The notes below the pieces were generated by a model. It worked only from the letters and a program-made list of their open reading frames with translations. It did not search any database and was not told the DNA's origin. 64,000 nucleotides of DNA from Pseudomonas sp. FP1742. GTDB taxonomy: Bacteria; Pseudomonadota; Gammaproteobacteria; Pseudomonadales; Pseudomonadaceae. Positions 1-8,470 of this stretch are shown here, piece by piece. The stretch's first letter is position 1, and each line of letters starts with the position of its first letter. The position numbers and the translations under genes were made by a program. The stretch covers positions 3,782,001 through 3,846,000 of the forward strand of contig NZ_CP117460.1 in assembly GCF_030687145.1 (NCBI RefSeq), read 5' to 3'.

Positions 1-338
1 GCGTCGTGACCGACGTCTGCGTGGCCGGGGTACGGTTGCGATGCACGAACTCATGGAATCAATCCGGTCCTGCGCTTCCAGGGGGATTTATCATCATGGG
101 AGGTGCCGGCAGAGTCGAGGCGGAGCGACCTTTCAGCCCTACTCCTGACAGGCTTGCGCCGACTCTACAGCCCGGCGTAACGCCTCAAGGGAAGGCGTCG
201 CCGGTTGCAAGGAAAACAAGGCACTGGTGTTCTAGACCTGCGCAGAGGGGGCATCCATGCCAGGCCGGACGCCCCCCCCTTTGCGCACGATCCCCGACTT
301 ACAGCATCAGGCGAAGGCCGGTGCCAGAAGCAGTGTTG
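1..338. other. Intergenic left edge, no convincing gene
   Basis: The only open frame here (6-401, plus) has no family signature, no clear ribosome binding site, and runs into the 3' end of the opposing porin gene, so I do not call it. A weak GC hairpin (GGGGGC at 247-252 with GCCCCC at 271-276) lies beyond the porin stop codon and could help terminate it, but it has no good T-tract. The GC-rich stretch at 100-220 shows no other structure I can interpret. Confidence 0.4.
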
Positions 339-1748
339 TTACCACATGAATTTGAGCTCCACGCCGAGGTAGTTACTATCGTCACCTCCGGCATCCCGTA
401 ACGTATCACCCACTGCATAGTGAACGGCCTCAACAGCACCGGACAGATTGCGGGTGAATGCATAGTCCATGCGCAATTGATCGTAGTAACCCGTCCAGCG
501 TCCACCTTGCCCCGCCGTTCCTGCTACCGGCAGATTCGGTTGGGTATAAACCGCGTCCTCGGTGGTTTGTCGCCAGAGCATTCCCACGGCTGTCTGAATG
601 GACAGGCCGGAGATCGGCTGTATCGTCACAGAAGGCTTGACATGGATAAGGTTGCTGTAGCCGGTGTAACCCGCCAGTGAGAAGTAGTATCCATTCGGGA
701 ACAGAGGATTGAATGTCCCTAATGTGCCATCTCCGGCATGGTGATCACCGGAAGCCGCATCGAACTGCAGGCCAAAGCGTGGCGTCCAAGGCACAGCTTT
801 CAGGGTGTACCCCAAACGGCTGCCGCCTGCCCAGGCGCGGATATCTTTGGAACCTACCGTACCGGTCTGAACCATCGCTTCCACATCCCAATCGTATGCC
901 CCTTCGGCTCCCGCGGTGCGCGCATCGAAGATGTGCCGGGTTTCATCACCCTCTGCGTCGAGATAACTCGCGCCACGTTCTTCGTACAAGCCGTAGTAGG
1001 CCGACAGCTCGTCTTTATTGTTAAGCTGACGCTCGACCCTGAGCATATGGAACGCGACGTCGGAATTGGACTTGTCGTCGAAGTGACGGCCATCCAGGTA
1101 CTGGACAGGATGACTGGCGATGCCAATGAGTCGCCAATTGCTCGTCTCCCAGTCCGCCCAAACGGCATCGAAGGACTGCCGGACGTTTGGTCCATCCCGC
1201 GAAGAAATAAAGCGCTGCAAGTCGAAGGCGAAATCCTGACGCCCCACGCGCGTCTTGAAAGTGTGATCGGCGGTCTGGTCGACGTACTCGACAAAAGCCA
1301 GTCGCATATCCAGGTGGTTCTGGTCTGCGCCGCCTACGGTTGTCTTATCGAAGGCGCGAGCATCTTCCAGTTCGGTGAATACGCGCCAGTGTTCGTTCAA
1401 ATGCAAATCGGCATGCACTTGCAGTCGCTGAATCAGCCACGAGTCGCGTGACCGGTTGCCTATGCCAAATCCATTGGCATCGTTGGACTCAAACCGCTCA
1501 CGAAGCGTCGTGCCGAACGATACATAACGTTGCGGATCATCATCCGACAGCGATATGTATTTGAGACTATCCAGAGGCTCGGTTCTCAACGAAGGGTTTT
1601 GAAGGACTGACCAGTCCTCCTGCCAACGGTTGGTTTTAAGCACAGGGCGTTCAGTCTGATCGGCGGCGAAACCGCTGGAAACTCCCAGCGGCCACAGCAC
1701 GGCCAGAGCCCAAGCACACCCGTTATGCAAAGGACGTCGGCTCTTCAT
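339..1748 (-). CDS. Alginate-export-family outer membrane porin
   Basis: This 469-residue protein starts with a basic N-terminus and a hydrophobic signal peptide ending near residue 29 (SSGFAA). The mature part alternates aromatic and polar residues as in an outer membrane beta-barrel and ends in the aromatic-terminated strand ELKFMW. Pieces such as LRERFESND, LQVHADLHLNEHWRVF and VGRQDFAFDLQRF fit the alginate_exp (AlgE-like) porin family. That family is widespread in pseudomonads for diffusion of small substrates, not only alginate. It starts 14 bases after the stop of the upstream exported VOC protein, so the two probably form an operon. The substrate cannot be told from sequence. The family call is fairly secure; the role is unknown. 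Confidence 0.8.
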   Translation of the reverse strand: MKSRRPLHNGCAWALAVLWPLGVSSGFAADQTERPVLKTNRWQEDWSVLQNPSLRTEPLDSLKYISLSDDDPQRYVSFGTTLRERFESNDANGFGIGNRSRDSWLIQRLQVHADLHLNEHWRVFTELEDARAFDKTTVGGADQNHLDMRLAFVEYVDQTADHTFKTRVGRQDFAFDLQRFISSRDGPNVRQSFDAVWADWETSNWRLIGIASHPVQYLDGRHFDDKSNSDVAFHMLRVERQLNNKDELSAYYGLYEERGASYLDAEGDETRHIFDARTAGAEGAYDWDVEAMVQTGTVGSKDIRAWAGGSRLGYTLKAVPWTPRFGLQFDAASGDHHAGDGTLGTFNPLFPNGYYFSLAGYTGYSNLIHVKPSVTIQPISGLSIQTAVGMLWRQTTEDAVYTQPNLPVAGTAGQGGRWTGYYDQLRMDYAFTRNLSGAVEAVHYAVGDTLRDAGGDDSNYLGVELKFMW

Positions 1749-1762
1749 ATGCGCCCCTCTGA

Positions 1763-2659
1763 TTACTGCGTCACGACTAGTTGGTGTATTTCGGCAACAT
1801 ACCCACCAGGGAATGCCACCAAAGCGGATTGGCGACCAGGTTCTGCTTTAAGGTCTACCAACAGTTGTGCGCCGGAATTCTTGGCTTTGGAGAGGGTGGC
1901 TGCCAGGTCGCCAACTTCGTAACCGGTCGTTTCACGGCCGTAGGGGTAAGGCAGGTGCCCATCAGTCACGAACACCACCATCTTGCCGAAATCGGATTCC
2001 AGTTTTACGCGGCGGATGGTCTTTCCAGGCTCTCCAACCACAGCGCCGTCGAGATGTTTCTCATCGGCCACGACTTTGCCGTGGGAGAAACCCGTGAAAC
2101 CTTTGATGAAGGCATCGGCACGTTGCTCAGAGACATACACACGGTTTTCAGGGATTGTCTGAAACGGTGCGTAATTCGGCGCCTTGTCGTGCCAGTAGAG
2201 CTGCATATTCACGCCGCCTGGCCATTGCACCACCGCATCGCGACCGATCGGATCGGGGAAGTCATGCACGATCACATCAGCGCCATTCTTCTTGGCTTCG
2301 GCGATCGCGACATCCATATCCTTCACGAGATAGCCATTACGCTCGGCGCCAAAAGGGTAAGGGACAGGCGTGGTAAAGCCGAAAAGCGACACGCTACCGA
2401 CTGGCGTCTGTACCAGTTGCGAAGTAGTGCTACTGGGAACGGGCAACACATTGACCACGACCTGCGGAGTGCTCTTGCCACCAAAGGTGGCCACGAAGCT
2501 TTTAACAAAACTATCAACGTCGCTTGGGGCAACGTAGACATGACTGGTGTCGTACTGGGCTGCGACAGCCACGGCTGGGTTGGTTGCCGCCTGCGCAGAG
2601 AGGGAAGCGGCCATTCCAAGAATGACAGCCAGAGGAAACTGCTTGAATGAATGTTTCAT
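1763..2659 (-). CDS. Exported VOC/glyoxalase-fold protein
   Basis: The 298-residue protein starts at the ATG at 2659. An upstream in-frame ATG at 2692 would place 11 extra residues before the signal peptide. The N-terminus MKHSFKQFPLAVILGMAASL ends in AQA and is a typical Sec signal peptide, so the protein should be periplasmic or outside the cell. Two similar halves follow. Each begins with a VYV segment (residues about 40 and 172) followed by a later YPFGAERNGY/YPYGRETTGY block, like tandem glyoxalase/bleomycin-resistance (VOC) modules. VOC proteins are usually cytoplasmic metal-dependent enzymes, so export is unusual. It is probably translated with the porin 14 bases downstream. The activity is not predictable. 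Confidence 0.7.
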   Translation of the reverse strand: MKHSFKQFPLAVILGMAASLSAQAATNPAVAVAAQYDTSHVYVAPSDVDSFVKSFVATFGGKSTPQVVVNVLPVPSSTTSQLVQTPVGSVSLFGFTTPVPYPFGAERNGYLVKDMDVAIAEAKKNGADVIVHDFPDPIGRDAVVQWPGGVNMQLYWHDKAPNYAPFQTIPENRVYVSEQRADAFIKGFTGFSHGKVVADEKHLDGAVVGEPGKTIRRVKLESDFGKMVVFVTDGHLPYPYGRETTGYEVGDLAATLSKAKNSGAQLLVDLKAEPGRQSALVAFPGGYVAEIHQLVVTQ

Positions 2660-3212
2660 GAGAAGCCCTTGATGAGTTGAGAAACGCGACACCGTCGAAT
2701 AGCAACGCCGCCGTTCAGTAAGCGTATGAAGCGGGGATAGATGGTCGATAGGATCTATGTGCGCAGAAACATGAAACTAAATTCATTTAACCATGGCGAT
2801 ATTCCAATCCAGCTCTCAGCCATCACTTCCCTGTTGAACCGCCAGGGAACTTTTGACGCCCATTTGGAAGGGACTATTGAAAGAATGGCGCTGTTGTCTC
2901 ACCGAACGTCAATTCGCAAGCCAGCACGCACGGCGAGAATAATCAAACAAGTAACCAGACCCGCAACACAACGCGCAACGGTCAAGTTACTTGTCACCTG
3001 ATTGTAGATGTTCGTTGAAAGCAGGACTCCACAAAATATCTGTTTGTATTTGGGAGCTATTTAGAAAGACAGGAGTCGGCACTGTCTTCCCAGGCCGAAG
3101 CCCACACTTGACCCATGAGACGGACTTGCCAATTTGCAGACCTGATTCGCTCAAAAAAACCGCCGAAGTCCTTTCCAGCGGAAACGATCGATCAGTGCAG
3201 GCCGCAATGCAA
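2660..3212. other. Intergenic, no supported gene
   Basis: About 550 bases upstream of the exported VOC gene, which reads leftward, and beyond the end of the doxX gene, which also reads leftward. Base composition is more AT-rich than the flanking genes. A plus-strand frame at 2741-3001 has no family resemblance and no ribosome binding site. The segment next to 2660 should hold the promoter of the VOC-porin pair, but I see no convincing -35/-10 pair. Confidence 0.4.
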
Positions 3213-3632
3213 TCAGCGAGCGAGAGCAAATGCCTTGCGGCGCGCAAGAAAAACGTCGAGGCTCAACATCCCTCCACCAAAGGCCGCAACTTGCAGTAGA
3301 CCGCCAGCGATCGAGATGTTTTTGAAGAAGTTGACGAACTGCGCCTGGTCAGCCAGTGAGTTGTGGAAAGCAACAGCGGTAACCACGGTGAACACTGCCA
3401 TGACTGCTGCGACTAAACGGGTACGGACACCCAGGACCAGCAATGACGCCAAGCCCAGCTCTACGCCCAGTGCCCCCAAGTAGGCCAGTTTTGGAAACGG
3501 CATCCCACTAGACTCGATGTAGGCAATAGTGGCTGCCGGGCCTGTCAACTTCGAAAAGCCGCTCAACAGGAACAGGGCCGCCAGCAGAAGGCGGCCAATA
3601 GCTGCGGTGATATCTTTGCTTGTGATATTCAT
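3213..3632 (-). CDS. DoxX-family membrane protein
   Basis: This small integral membrane protein of 139 residues has four hydrophobic stretches, roughly residues 10-28, 47-66, 72-90 and 105-125. The N-terminal block IGRLLLAALFLLSGFSKLTG is the DoxX signature, and the conserved region around residues 60-90 fits as well. DoxX proteins sit in the inner membrane; some take part in sulfur or thiol redox and stress responses, but most are uncharacterised. It is flanked by intergenic gaps on both sides and looks monocistronic. The family call is secure; the role is not. Confidence 0.85.
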   Translation of the reverse strand: MNITSKDITAAIGRLLLAALFLLSGFSKLTGPAATIAYIESSGMPFPKLAYLGALGVELGLASLLVLGVRTRLVAAVMAVFTVVTAVAFHNSLADQAQFVNFFKNISIAGGLLQVAAFGGGMLSLDVFLARRKAFALAR

Positions 3633-3832
3633 TTGGAAATCTCTACGTCAGTTTCGGGCGGCCCCGTTTGGGGGTATTGGTGAAGCTCCAGGTGGAACTT
3701 AAATTAAGATAATTCAGCACAATCGGACTTTTGCTTCGTATTTCTCAACAGTGATACGCACCGGTCTAAAGCAGGACCTCCTCCATTCCAATACTCAGCG
3801 GTGCCAGCGCAGCGAAGAGGCAAGTACAACAA
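3633..3832. other. Intergenic between doxX and pagL
   Basis: This 200-base gap holds the promoter side of the DoxX gene and the 3' side of pagL, both minus strand. A short inverted pair next to the doxX start (GGCCCC...GGGGG around 3660-3675) is probably fortuitous. No further feature is supported. Confidence 0.3.
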
Positions 3833-4351
3833 TCAAAATTGATGGGCGTAAAATAAGGAATACGATTCAACGCCGTCATTAGGCTGCGCGAGGCCCGCAT
3901 TGGAATAATGAATGACGCGAACACCGAGTCTTTGAGACTCTCCTATTTTCAAACCTGCACCAAGACGATCCTCAAAGTTGAACACGGAGCCCATCTTCCG
4001 GTCACCTACGCCAGTACCGGAAAACAGCGATGCACCGATACCCGCTTCGATAAAGGGTCTGTAGAAGCCATCTCCAATAACGTATTCGAATACCGGAGCG
4101 GCGGAAATAGAGTGTCTACCGCTGGCTTGATCACCGCCCTCCCAATACGTATACCCAACGTCCCAATATCCACCAAAGTGTCCGATTGAGGACTCCAACC
4201 AGCGCTTGTCCCACTCCCAACCCAAACCTGCACGGTATGTCATGTCGCCTTGGCTAGTAACGCCGACCGCTCCGGAAATCTCCGCAGCCTGACTTGAAAT
4301 CGATGCGCTTGCTAACAACCCCAAAAAAATGGAAGGAAGAATTCTAGCCAT
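3833..4351 (-). CDS. pagL: Lipid A 3-O-deacylase PagL
   Basis: The 172-residue precursor has a signal peptide ending at SSQAA. The mature part matches the P. aeruginosa outer membrane enzyme PagL closely. It keeps the domain blocks MTYRAGLGWEWDK, GYWDVGYTYWEGGDQ and PFIEAGIG, and the catalytic region HYSNAG...QPNDG followed by VESYSLFY. That gives the His, Ser and Glu of the known catalytic triad. PagL removes the 3-position acyl chain of lipid A in the outer membrane and lowers its inflammatory potency. I start at the ATG at 4351, where the signal peptide begins. A longer frame from 4402 would add 17 non-signal residues. The gene is monocistronic and sits 0.5 kb from an integrase remnant. 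Confidence 0.93.
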   Translation of the reverse strand: MARILPSIFLGLLASASISSQAAEISGAVGVTSQGDMTYRAGLGWEWDKRWLESSIGHFGGYWDVGYTYWEGGDQASGRHSISAAPVFEYVIGDGFYRPFIEAGIGASLFSGTGVGDRKMGSVFNFEDRLGAGLKIGESQRLGVRVIHYSNAGLAQPNDGVESYSLFYAHQF

Positions 4352-4443
4352 TAAATATCCCTTAATCAGGTCGGTGAAGAGCACGTCGTTGCAAACGCGC
4401 ACTATCAGTCGAGAGATATTTTCTTTTCGGCGGGTGACGGTGA

Positions 4444-4608
4444 CTATGCTCCTTGTGCTGACTTAACCGGCCAGATACATGGAGCGGCCAACAGGCGACC
4501 GAAACGCACCCATGCCAAGGCTTCGGTGGCGGCGGTCACGTAGTGGAAAAAGCCGCCATGGCCGCCGCGTTGTTTCAGCGAAGGCTTGTAATCGAGTCGC
4601 TGGAGCAT
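4444..4608 (-). CDS. Possible short remnant ORF, unknown
   Basis: A 54-codon minus-strand frame beginning MLQRLDYKPSLKQRGG and ending in TAG at 4444-4446. It has GC-rich, Pseudomonas-like codon use in a neighbourhood that is otherwise AT-richer and degenerate. I do not recognise it, and it has no clear ribosome binding site. It sits just downstream of the integrase fragment, so it could be a scrap of island cargo or of the disrupted host gene. It could equally be a chance frame. Confidence 0.2.
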   Translation of the reverse strand: MLQRLDYKPSLKQRGGHGGFFHYVTAATEALAWVRFGRLLAAPCIWPVKSAQGA

Positions 4609-4687
4609 GCCCTCTCACGTGGAGCCAAACCCTTGGTGGAGAGATTATTCATTGAACCCTCTTCATTTTTCAGTCGACGCCCATCTC

Positions 4688-4871
4688 CTAAGCTAATTTC
4701 AGGATAGGTACCGAGAGAAATACTGGGTTGCTATCCGCCCAGGAAAAGCGGGAGTGCCAGCACTTGGCGCCTTTCTTATTCACGAAAAGGGCGAGGCCGT
4801 TGTAGTCAGGGAGGGTGTAGTCCTTGGACTCCGGGTTTGGCGTGTCGGACCGCGGTCTTGGTGAGAGCCAT
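4688..4871 (-). pseudogene. Truncated P4-type tyrosine integrase, copy 1
   Basis: Only the N-terminal arm-DNA-binding part (DUF4102 type) remains. It starts MALTKTAVRHAKPG at 4871 and continues, after a one-base shift, as KDYTLPDYNGLALFVNKKGAKCWHSRFSWA before degenerating. Compared with copy 2 at 40.1 kb, this copy has one extra base (GGACTCC against GGCTCC) near 4830, which explains the frameshift. The catalytic tyrosine-recombinase domain, normally another 300 or so residues, is gone. The start lies 175 bases beyond a tRNA-Gly 3'-end sequence in the same orientation. That is the usual tRNA-att-int order of ICEclc/P4-type islands. Confidence 0.75.
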
Positions 4872-5165
4872 CGCACACGCCACGAGAAAACCGATCTGCC
4901 GAGCACCGGATTGATGTACTGGAAAATGTGCCCATTGGGGCTGGATCTGAGTGTTTTCAGAGGGGGCGCGCGGCAAAAGTCCAAGAAAAACTTTTCTTTG
5001 GACGAAAAAAATGGACCTCTTTTCAGAGATCCATTTTTTAATGCTTGGAGCGGGAAACGAGACTCGCATCTAGCGTCCGCCCCATTGAAATCTAAAGGTT
5101 TTTAAACATCCCCTCCGTGGGAATGGACTTATTTTTGGACTTGTTCGGAGGGGATGTCAAGAACG
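4800..5165. repeat. Direct repeat copy 1 (att plus int 5' region)
   Basis: Pairs with 40102-40465 in the same orientation, 35.3 kb away. By eye the two are almost identical from the shared start TTGTAGTCAGG to about 5103, and more loosely similar to 5165. The repeat covers the integrase start, its leader, an A/T-rich hairpin (AAAAAATGGA...TCCATTTTTT, about 5008-5039) and the tRNA-Gly-like att core. The two copies bound the whole 4-hydroxyphenylacetate/amine catabolic block, as expected for an integrated element or for two tandem insertions at the same kind of site. Confidence 0.85.
5046..5063 (-). other. tRNA-Gly 3'-end attachment core, copy 1
   Basis: On the minus strand this reads GTCTCGTTTCCCGCTCCA. 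That is the last 18 bases of tRNA-Gly(GCC) and, from memory, the attachment core used by ICEclc and related elements. Only about 21 bases match the tRNA and the rest of the tRNA gene is absent, so this is an attachment remnant, not a tRNA gene. An identical core lies at 40345-40362. Confidence 0.75.
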
Positions 5166-5325
5166 GGAAGAACATAACTCCAAACCGTGCTACCGAGTGC
5201 TTTCTACATCCAGCCGCAGAAGCAACCATCAGGCTGCCGGCATCAACTCCCGCGTAAGTCACGTCGCCAGCCGCGAAATCATCAGCGTCCCGTGAGGTCG
5301 GCAAGCCGGTCAAATATTGGGTCGG

Positions 5326-5748
5326 TCAGGGCTTGATGTTCTTCAGCTTACTGAGCAGTTCCAGCAACTGTTGAAGCTGCTCCTCACCGAACTGCTCCTG
5401 AATCTTCAGGTAATTGCTTTCCATCCCCGCACTCATGTCGACAAAACACTGCTGCCCCTGCTCGGTGAGAGCAACGAACACCCGGCGCTGATCTTCCGAC
5501 GACTTCCTGCGACGGACGATACCGTCGCGCTCCAGTCGAGACAGAACACCGGTCATGCTCGGCTTGAGGATGCATGCCAGATGAGCCAGCTGATGGCTTT
5601 CCAGTTCGCCGTGCTGACGCAGGATACGAATCACCCGCCACTGCTGCTCAGTCAGATCATGTTCATTGAGCAACGGCCGGAAAAATGCCATGGCCGCTTC
5701 GCGGGCCTGCAACAAGGTGAGCGTAAGGGACGGTCTGGGGGTCGGCAT
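5326..5748 (-). CDS. hpaR: HpaR, MarR-family regulator of homoprotocatechuate genes
   Basis: The 140-residue protein matches enterobacterial HpaR/HpcR along its length. It has the N-terminal LTLTLLQAREAAMAFFRP block, the winged-helix segment LTEQQWRVIRILRQHGELE, the recognition region ACILKPSMTGVLSRLERDG and the wing RRRKSSEDQRRVFVALTEQG. HpaR represses the meta-cleavage operon of 4-hydroxyphenylacetate degradation and is released by pathway acids. It is read away from the OprD porin gene at 6007, with a 258-base shared control region. A paralogue of the same length, interrupted by a stop codon, lies at 17406-17828, on the far side of the hpa operon. Confidence 0.9.
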   Translation of the reverse strand: MPTPRPSLTLTLLQAREAAMAFFRPLLNEHDLTEQQWRVIRILRQHGELESHQLAHLACILKPSMTGVLSRLERDGIVRRRKSSEDQRRVFVALTEQGQQCFVDMSAGMESNYLKIQEQFGEEQLQQLLELLSKLKNIKP

Positions 5749-5947
5749 GGTTCACGCGGAATAAAGAGGTCGAAGCGTCAAAGCTTAGAGTCGGCACAGA
5801 GTGCATGCAACATCCCCTCTACACCAGGTCATTAATTTATAAACAAATTACCGATCTCAGATAAAAAAATAATCGTTTTTACCCCAGTGCGTTACTGAAA
5901 AAACTGGAAAACACGCTACACAAATAAACGATAAGATGTTAACAATA

Positions 5948-5976
5948 TATCACCCCTTACCGAATAGGGGGTGATA
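5948..5976 (+). promoter_or_regulatory. Nine-base palindrome upstream of the OprD porin
   Basis: TATCACCCC (5948-5956) and GGGGTGATA (5968-5976) are perfect inverted arms separated by 11 bases. They lie 30 bases before the porin ATG and just upstream of its ribosome binding site (AGGAAA near 5994). The element could be an operator or a 5'-leader hairpin. A GTTAAC, the core also found in front of hpaG1, lies at 5938-5943. Confidence 0.45.
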
Positions 5977-6006
5977 CCTACAAAAACAACAAAAGGAAAC
6001 CCCCTC

Positions 6007-7263
6007 ATGCATTCGTGCCTCCTTCACACGGCGGCAAGCGCTGCCCTGTGCGCCTCGTTTAGCCCGTTTAGCGCTCACGCCGACTTTGTCCAGGACAGTA
6101 AAGCCAGCCTGGACCTGCGCAATTTCTACATGAACCGGGACTTTCGTCAGAGCAACGCACCACAGAACAAAGCCGAAGAGTGGGCCCAGGGTTTTGTATT
6201 ACGCATGGAGTCGGGCTACACCGAAGGCATGGTCGGTTTCGGTGTCGATGCCTTGGGCGAACTCGGAGTGAAACTTGACTCCAGTCGCGATCGTCGCGGC
6301 ACCGGGTTGCTGCCCTTTGGCGTCAGTCAGCAACCAGAGGACAGCTACAGCGAACTGGGCTTGACCGCGAAACTGCGAACATCGAAGACTGTGCTCAAGC
6401 TCGGCACCCTGCAGCCGCAACTGCCCGTGGCCGCCTATAACGACACCCGACTGCTGCCCTCAACCTACAGCGGTGAGCTGGTCACCTCCCAGGAAGTCGA
6501 CGGCCTGAGCCTGAATCTGGGCCGTCTGGAAAAGCAGAACCTGCGAGACTCCTCCAGCAATGACGAGATGAGTTACGCCGGTGTTGAAAGCAGCCATCTC
6601 GATCTGGCCGGTGGCACCTACGCGATCAATCCACACCTGGCAGCGAGCTATTATTACGCCCAGATGCAGAACATCTACAGCCAGCACTTCATCGGTCTGG
6701 TGCATGAACTGCCCTTGGCAGAAGGTGTGAACCTGCGCAGCGATCTGCGCTATTTCGATACTCGTGAACAAGGCAGCCATGAATTGCGCAGTCCATCCAG
6801 GGTCGATGGCGGCAAGATCGACAACCGTTTTTTCAACGGCATGGTGAGCCTGTCGATGGGTGCCCATAAATTTGGTCTGGGGTACCAGAACCTCTCCGGT
6901 GACGGCGACTTCGCCTTTCCGGGCCTGGACCCTTATTCAGTCAACCTGGTGACCATCAACGTCTTCACCAAGGCCGAGACCGACGCCTGGCAGGCGCGTT
7001 ACGACTACAACTTCGCGGCCCTGGGCCTGCCTGGGCTGACCTTCATGACTCGCTATGTCGACGGCTCCCATGTGCAGACCTCCACCGTGCGTAACGGTCG
7101 GGAATGGGAGCGTGACACCGACCTGGTTTACACGGTGCAGAGTGGTCCGCTGAAGAACGTCAATGTGCGGCTACGCAACGCCACTCTGCGTTCAAGCAAC
7201 GGCCTGATCAGCGATATAGACGAAAACCGGATCATCATCGGCTACAGCCTGGCCTTGTGGTGA
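6007..7263 (+). CDS. OprD-family outer membrane porin
   Basis: The 418-residue precursor starts at the ATG at 6007, preceded by AGGAAA. An in-frame GTG at 5971 would add 12 residues before the signal peptide. The signal peptide ends at FSAHA. The mature part begins FVQDSKASLDLRNFYMNRDFR, the characteristic start of OprD/OpdK channels, and continues with LPSTYSGELVTSQEVDGLSL and the C-terminal RIIIGYSLALW. OprD channels admit amino acids or aromatic acids. Here the divergent hpaR and the downstream hpa operon suggest uptake of 4-hydroxyphenylacetate or a related aromatic acid, which is inference from position. Confidence 0.88.
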   Translation: MHSCLLHTAASAALCASFSPFSAHADFVQDSKASLDLRNFYMNRDFRQSNAPQNKAEEWAQGFVLRMESGYTEGMVGFGVDALGELGVKLDSSRDRRGTGLLPFGVSQQPEDSYSELGLTAKLRTSKTVLKLGTLQPQLPVAAYNDTRLLPSTYSGELVTSQEVDGLSLNLGRLEKQNLRDSSSNDEMSYAGVESSHLDLAGGTYAINPHLAASYYYAQMQNIYSQHFIGLVHELPLAEGVNLRSDLRYFDTREQGSHELRSPSRVDGGKIDNRFFNGMVSLSMGAHKFGLGYQNLSGDGDFAFPGLDPYSVNLVTINVFTKAETDAWQARYDYNFAALGLPGLTFMTRYVDGSHVQTSTVRNGREWERDTDLVYTVQSGPLKNVNVRLRNATLRSSNGLISDIDENRIIIGYSLALW

Positions 7264-7378
7264 GCAGCTCATGAAAAGTGCAAGCGGTTCCCTGTAAAAG
7301 CCATTTTTCAGGGCACTGGCTGCGACCATGATTGCTCAACAGACACTCGACGCCTATCGAGAAGCAAACATGGCTACC

Positions 7379-8281
7379 TCACCGCAAACCCGATTGTCGC
7401 TGGCGATACTCGCCTGGTGTCATCTGCGCATAACGCTGGAAGAATCGACTGAAATAGGCCGGGTCCTTGAAGCCCAGCTGGTAGCAAATCTCATTGGCCG
7501 AACCGCCGGTGAACAGCAACAGGCGCTTGGCTTCCTGCATCAGTCGTTCGAGGATCAGCCGTTTCGACGGCAAGTCGGCAATGCGTCGGCAGACGTCATT
7601 GAGCCGTGCCTCGGTAACACCAATGCCGTCGGCATAGCGCGACAGTGGCCAGTGCTGCAGGTAATGGTCTTCGATCAACTCGTTGAAGCGATGGAAAATC
7701 CGCAAGTCTTCCTGGCGTGCCGGGCGGGCTTCCAGGGAGTTGGCGCAGAGTCTGAGCAGGCTGATCATGATCAGGCGCGTCAGGCTGTCCAGCGCCGAAC
7801 TCCGTCCCGCCCCAGTGGCATTGATCTCGCTGCACAGTTCCTCGAACAGAAACTCCAGTCTTCTGACCTCGGGCTGGAATTGTGGCTCCAGCCGCGCCAG
7901 CGCGACGCAAGCTGCCGGCAACTGCGAGCCGGGCACCAGACTCGGGTCGGCATCGATCAACTGCCAGACCAGTTGCTGGCGCACCGTCAGCACGTGCCCG
8001 TCGGCGTCCGCTTCGGTGACGAAGGAATGGGCCACCGTCGGTGGCGTGAGGAAAAACATCGGTCCCGACTCGAGGTACTGCTGGTCATCCAGATAGACCC
8101 GCACCGCGCCGCTCTTCACGTAATGCACCTGGAAGAACCGGTCGTGTCGATGCACCGGCATGTTGCGGCCGAAGAATTCCGCCAGGTTGCCAAGTTTGTC
8201 GTAATGCACTTCGGCATCGCTGTAGCGCTGGTCGTAGACCTGGCCGATGTTGATGTTGGGGATCGGCTGACGATCGATCAT
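7379..8281 (-). CDS. hpaA: HpaA, AraC-family activator
   Basis: The 300-residue protein begins MIDRQPIPNINIGQVYDQRY, as in HpaA of enteric bacteria. An N-terminal cupin-like effector domain follows, with the HRHDRFFQVHY segment near residue 45. Residues about 200-298 form a two-helix-turn-helix AraC domain ending SANEICYQLGFKDPAYFSRFFQRY. In E. coli HpaA activates the 4-hydroxyphenylacetate hydroxylase genes in response to the substrate. The start at 8281 is preferred to 8320 because the conserved N-terminus begins there. It is transcribed away from hpaG1 with a 189-base shared control region. Here the hydroxylase genes lie 25 kb away, so HpaA may act at a distance or on this operon. Confidence 0.88.
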   Translation of the reverse strand: MIDRQPIPNINIGQVYDQRYSDAEVHYDKLGNLAEFFGRNMPVHRHDRFFQVHYVKSGAVRVYLDDQQYLESGPMFFLTPPTVAHSFVTEADADGHVLTVRQQLVWQLIDADPSLVPGSQLPAACVALARLEPQFQPEVRRLEFLFEELCSEINATGAGRSSALDSLTRLIMISLLRLCANSLEARPARQEDLRIFHRFNELIEDHYLQHWPLSRYADGIGVTEARLNDVCRRIADLPSKRLILERLMQEAKRLLLFTGGSANEICYQLGFKDPAYFSRFFQRYAQMTPGEYRQRQSGLR

Positions 8282-8379
8282 CGCTGGATTCTCTTTCTTA
8301 TTGGGGTATTGGCCGTGCAAGGGCTTTCATCCTGCGCCGGTTTGCGGCGACTGACCACTGCCCGAAGATTTTGCCACGC

Positions 8380-8425
8380 TTGACGATAGTTAACATATTA
8401 ATTATAACGTTAACAGGTTAACGAA
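8380..8425 (+). promoter_or_regulatory. hpa operon promoter with GTTAAC operators
   Basis: A sigma-70 promoter is visible: TTGACG at 8380-8385, a 17-base spacer and TATAAC at 8403-8408. Three GTTAAC hexamers overlay it, at 8389-8394 in the spacer and at 8409-8414 and 8417-8422. The last two form the perfect palindrome CGTTAACAGGTTAACG (8408-8423) that would cover the transcription start. This is the arrangement of a repressor operator, most likely for HpaR. Near copies occur at 17854-17870 and 24033-24043. Confidence 0.7.
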
Positions 8426-8470
8426 TATTTCACGGAGCAGTCACTGCCCCGCCACTGCCAGGAGAAAAGC

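Noticed and set aside
6..401. 131-codon plus-strand open frame at the left edge
   Set aside because: It overlaps the opposing porin gene and has an odd residue composition without a known motif.
2741..3001. 86-codon plus-strand open frame
   Set aside because: No family resemblance, no ribosome binding site and AT-rich composition; probably a chance frame.
5040..5075. Complete tRNA-Gly gene at the repeat
   Set aside because: Only about 21 bases of the 3' end match tRNA-Gly; the acceptor 5' strand, D-arm and anticodon arm are absent.
7328..8383. Long plus-strand frame opposite hpaA
   Set aside because: It is the complementary shadow of the AraC-type hpaA gene; the minus-strand frame shows the real domain motifs.
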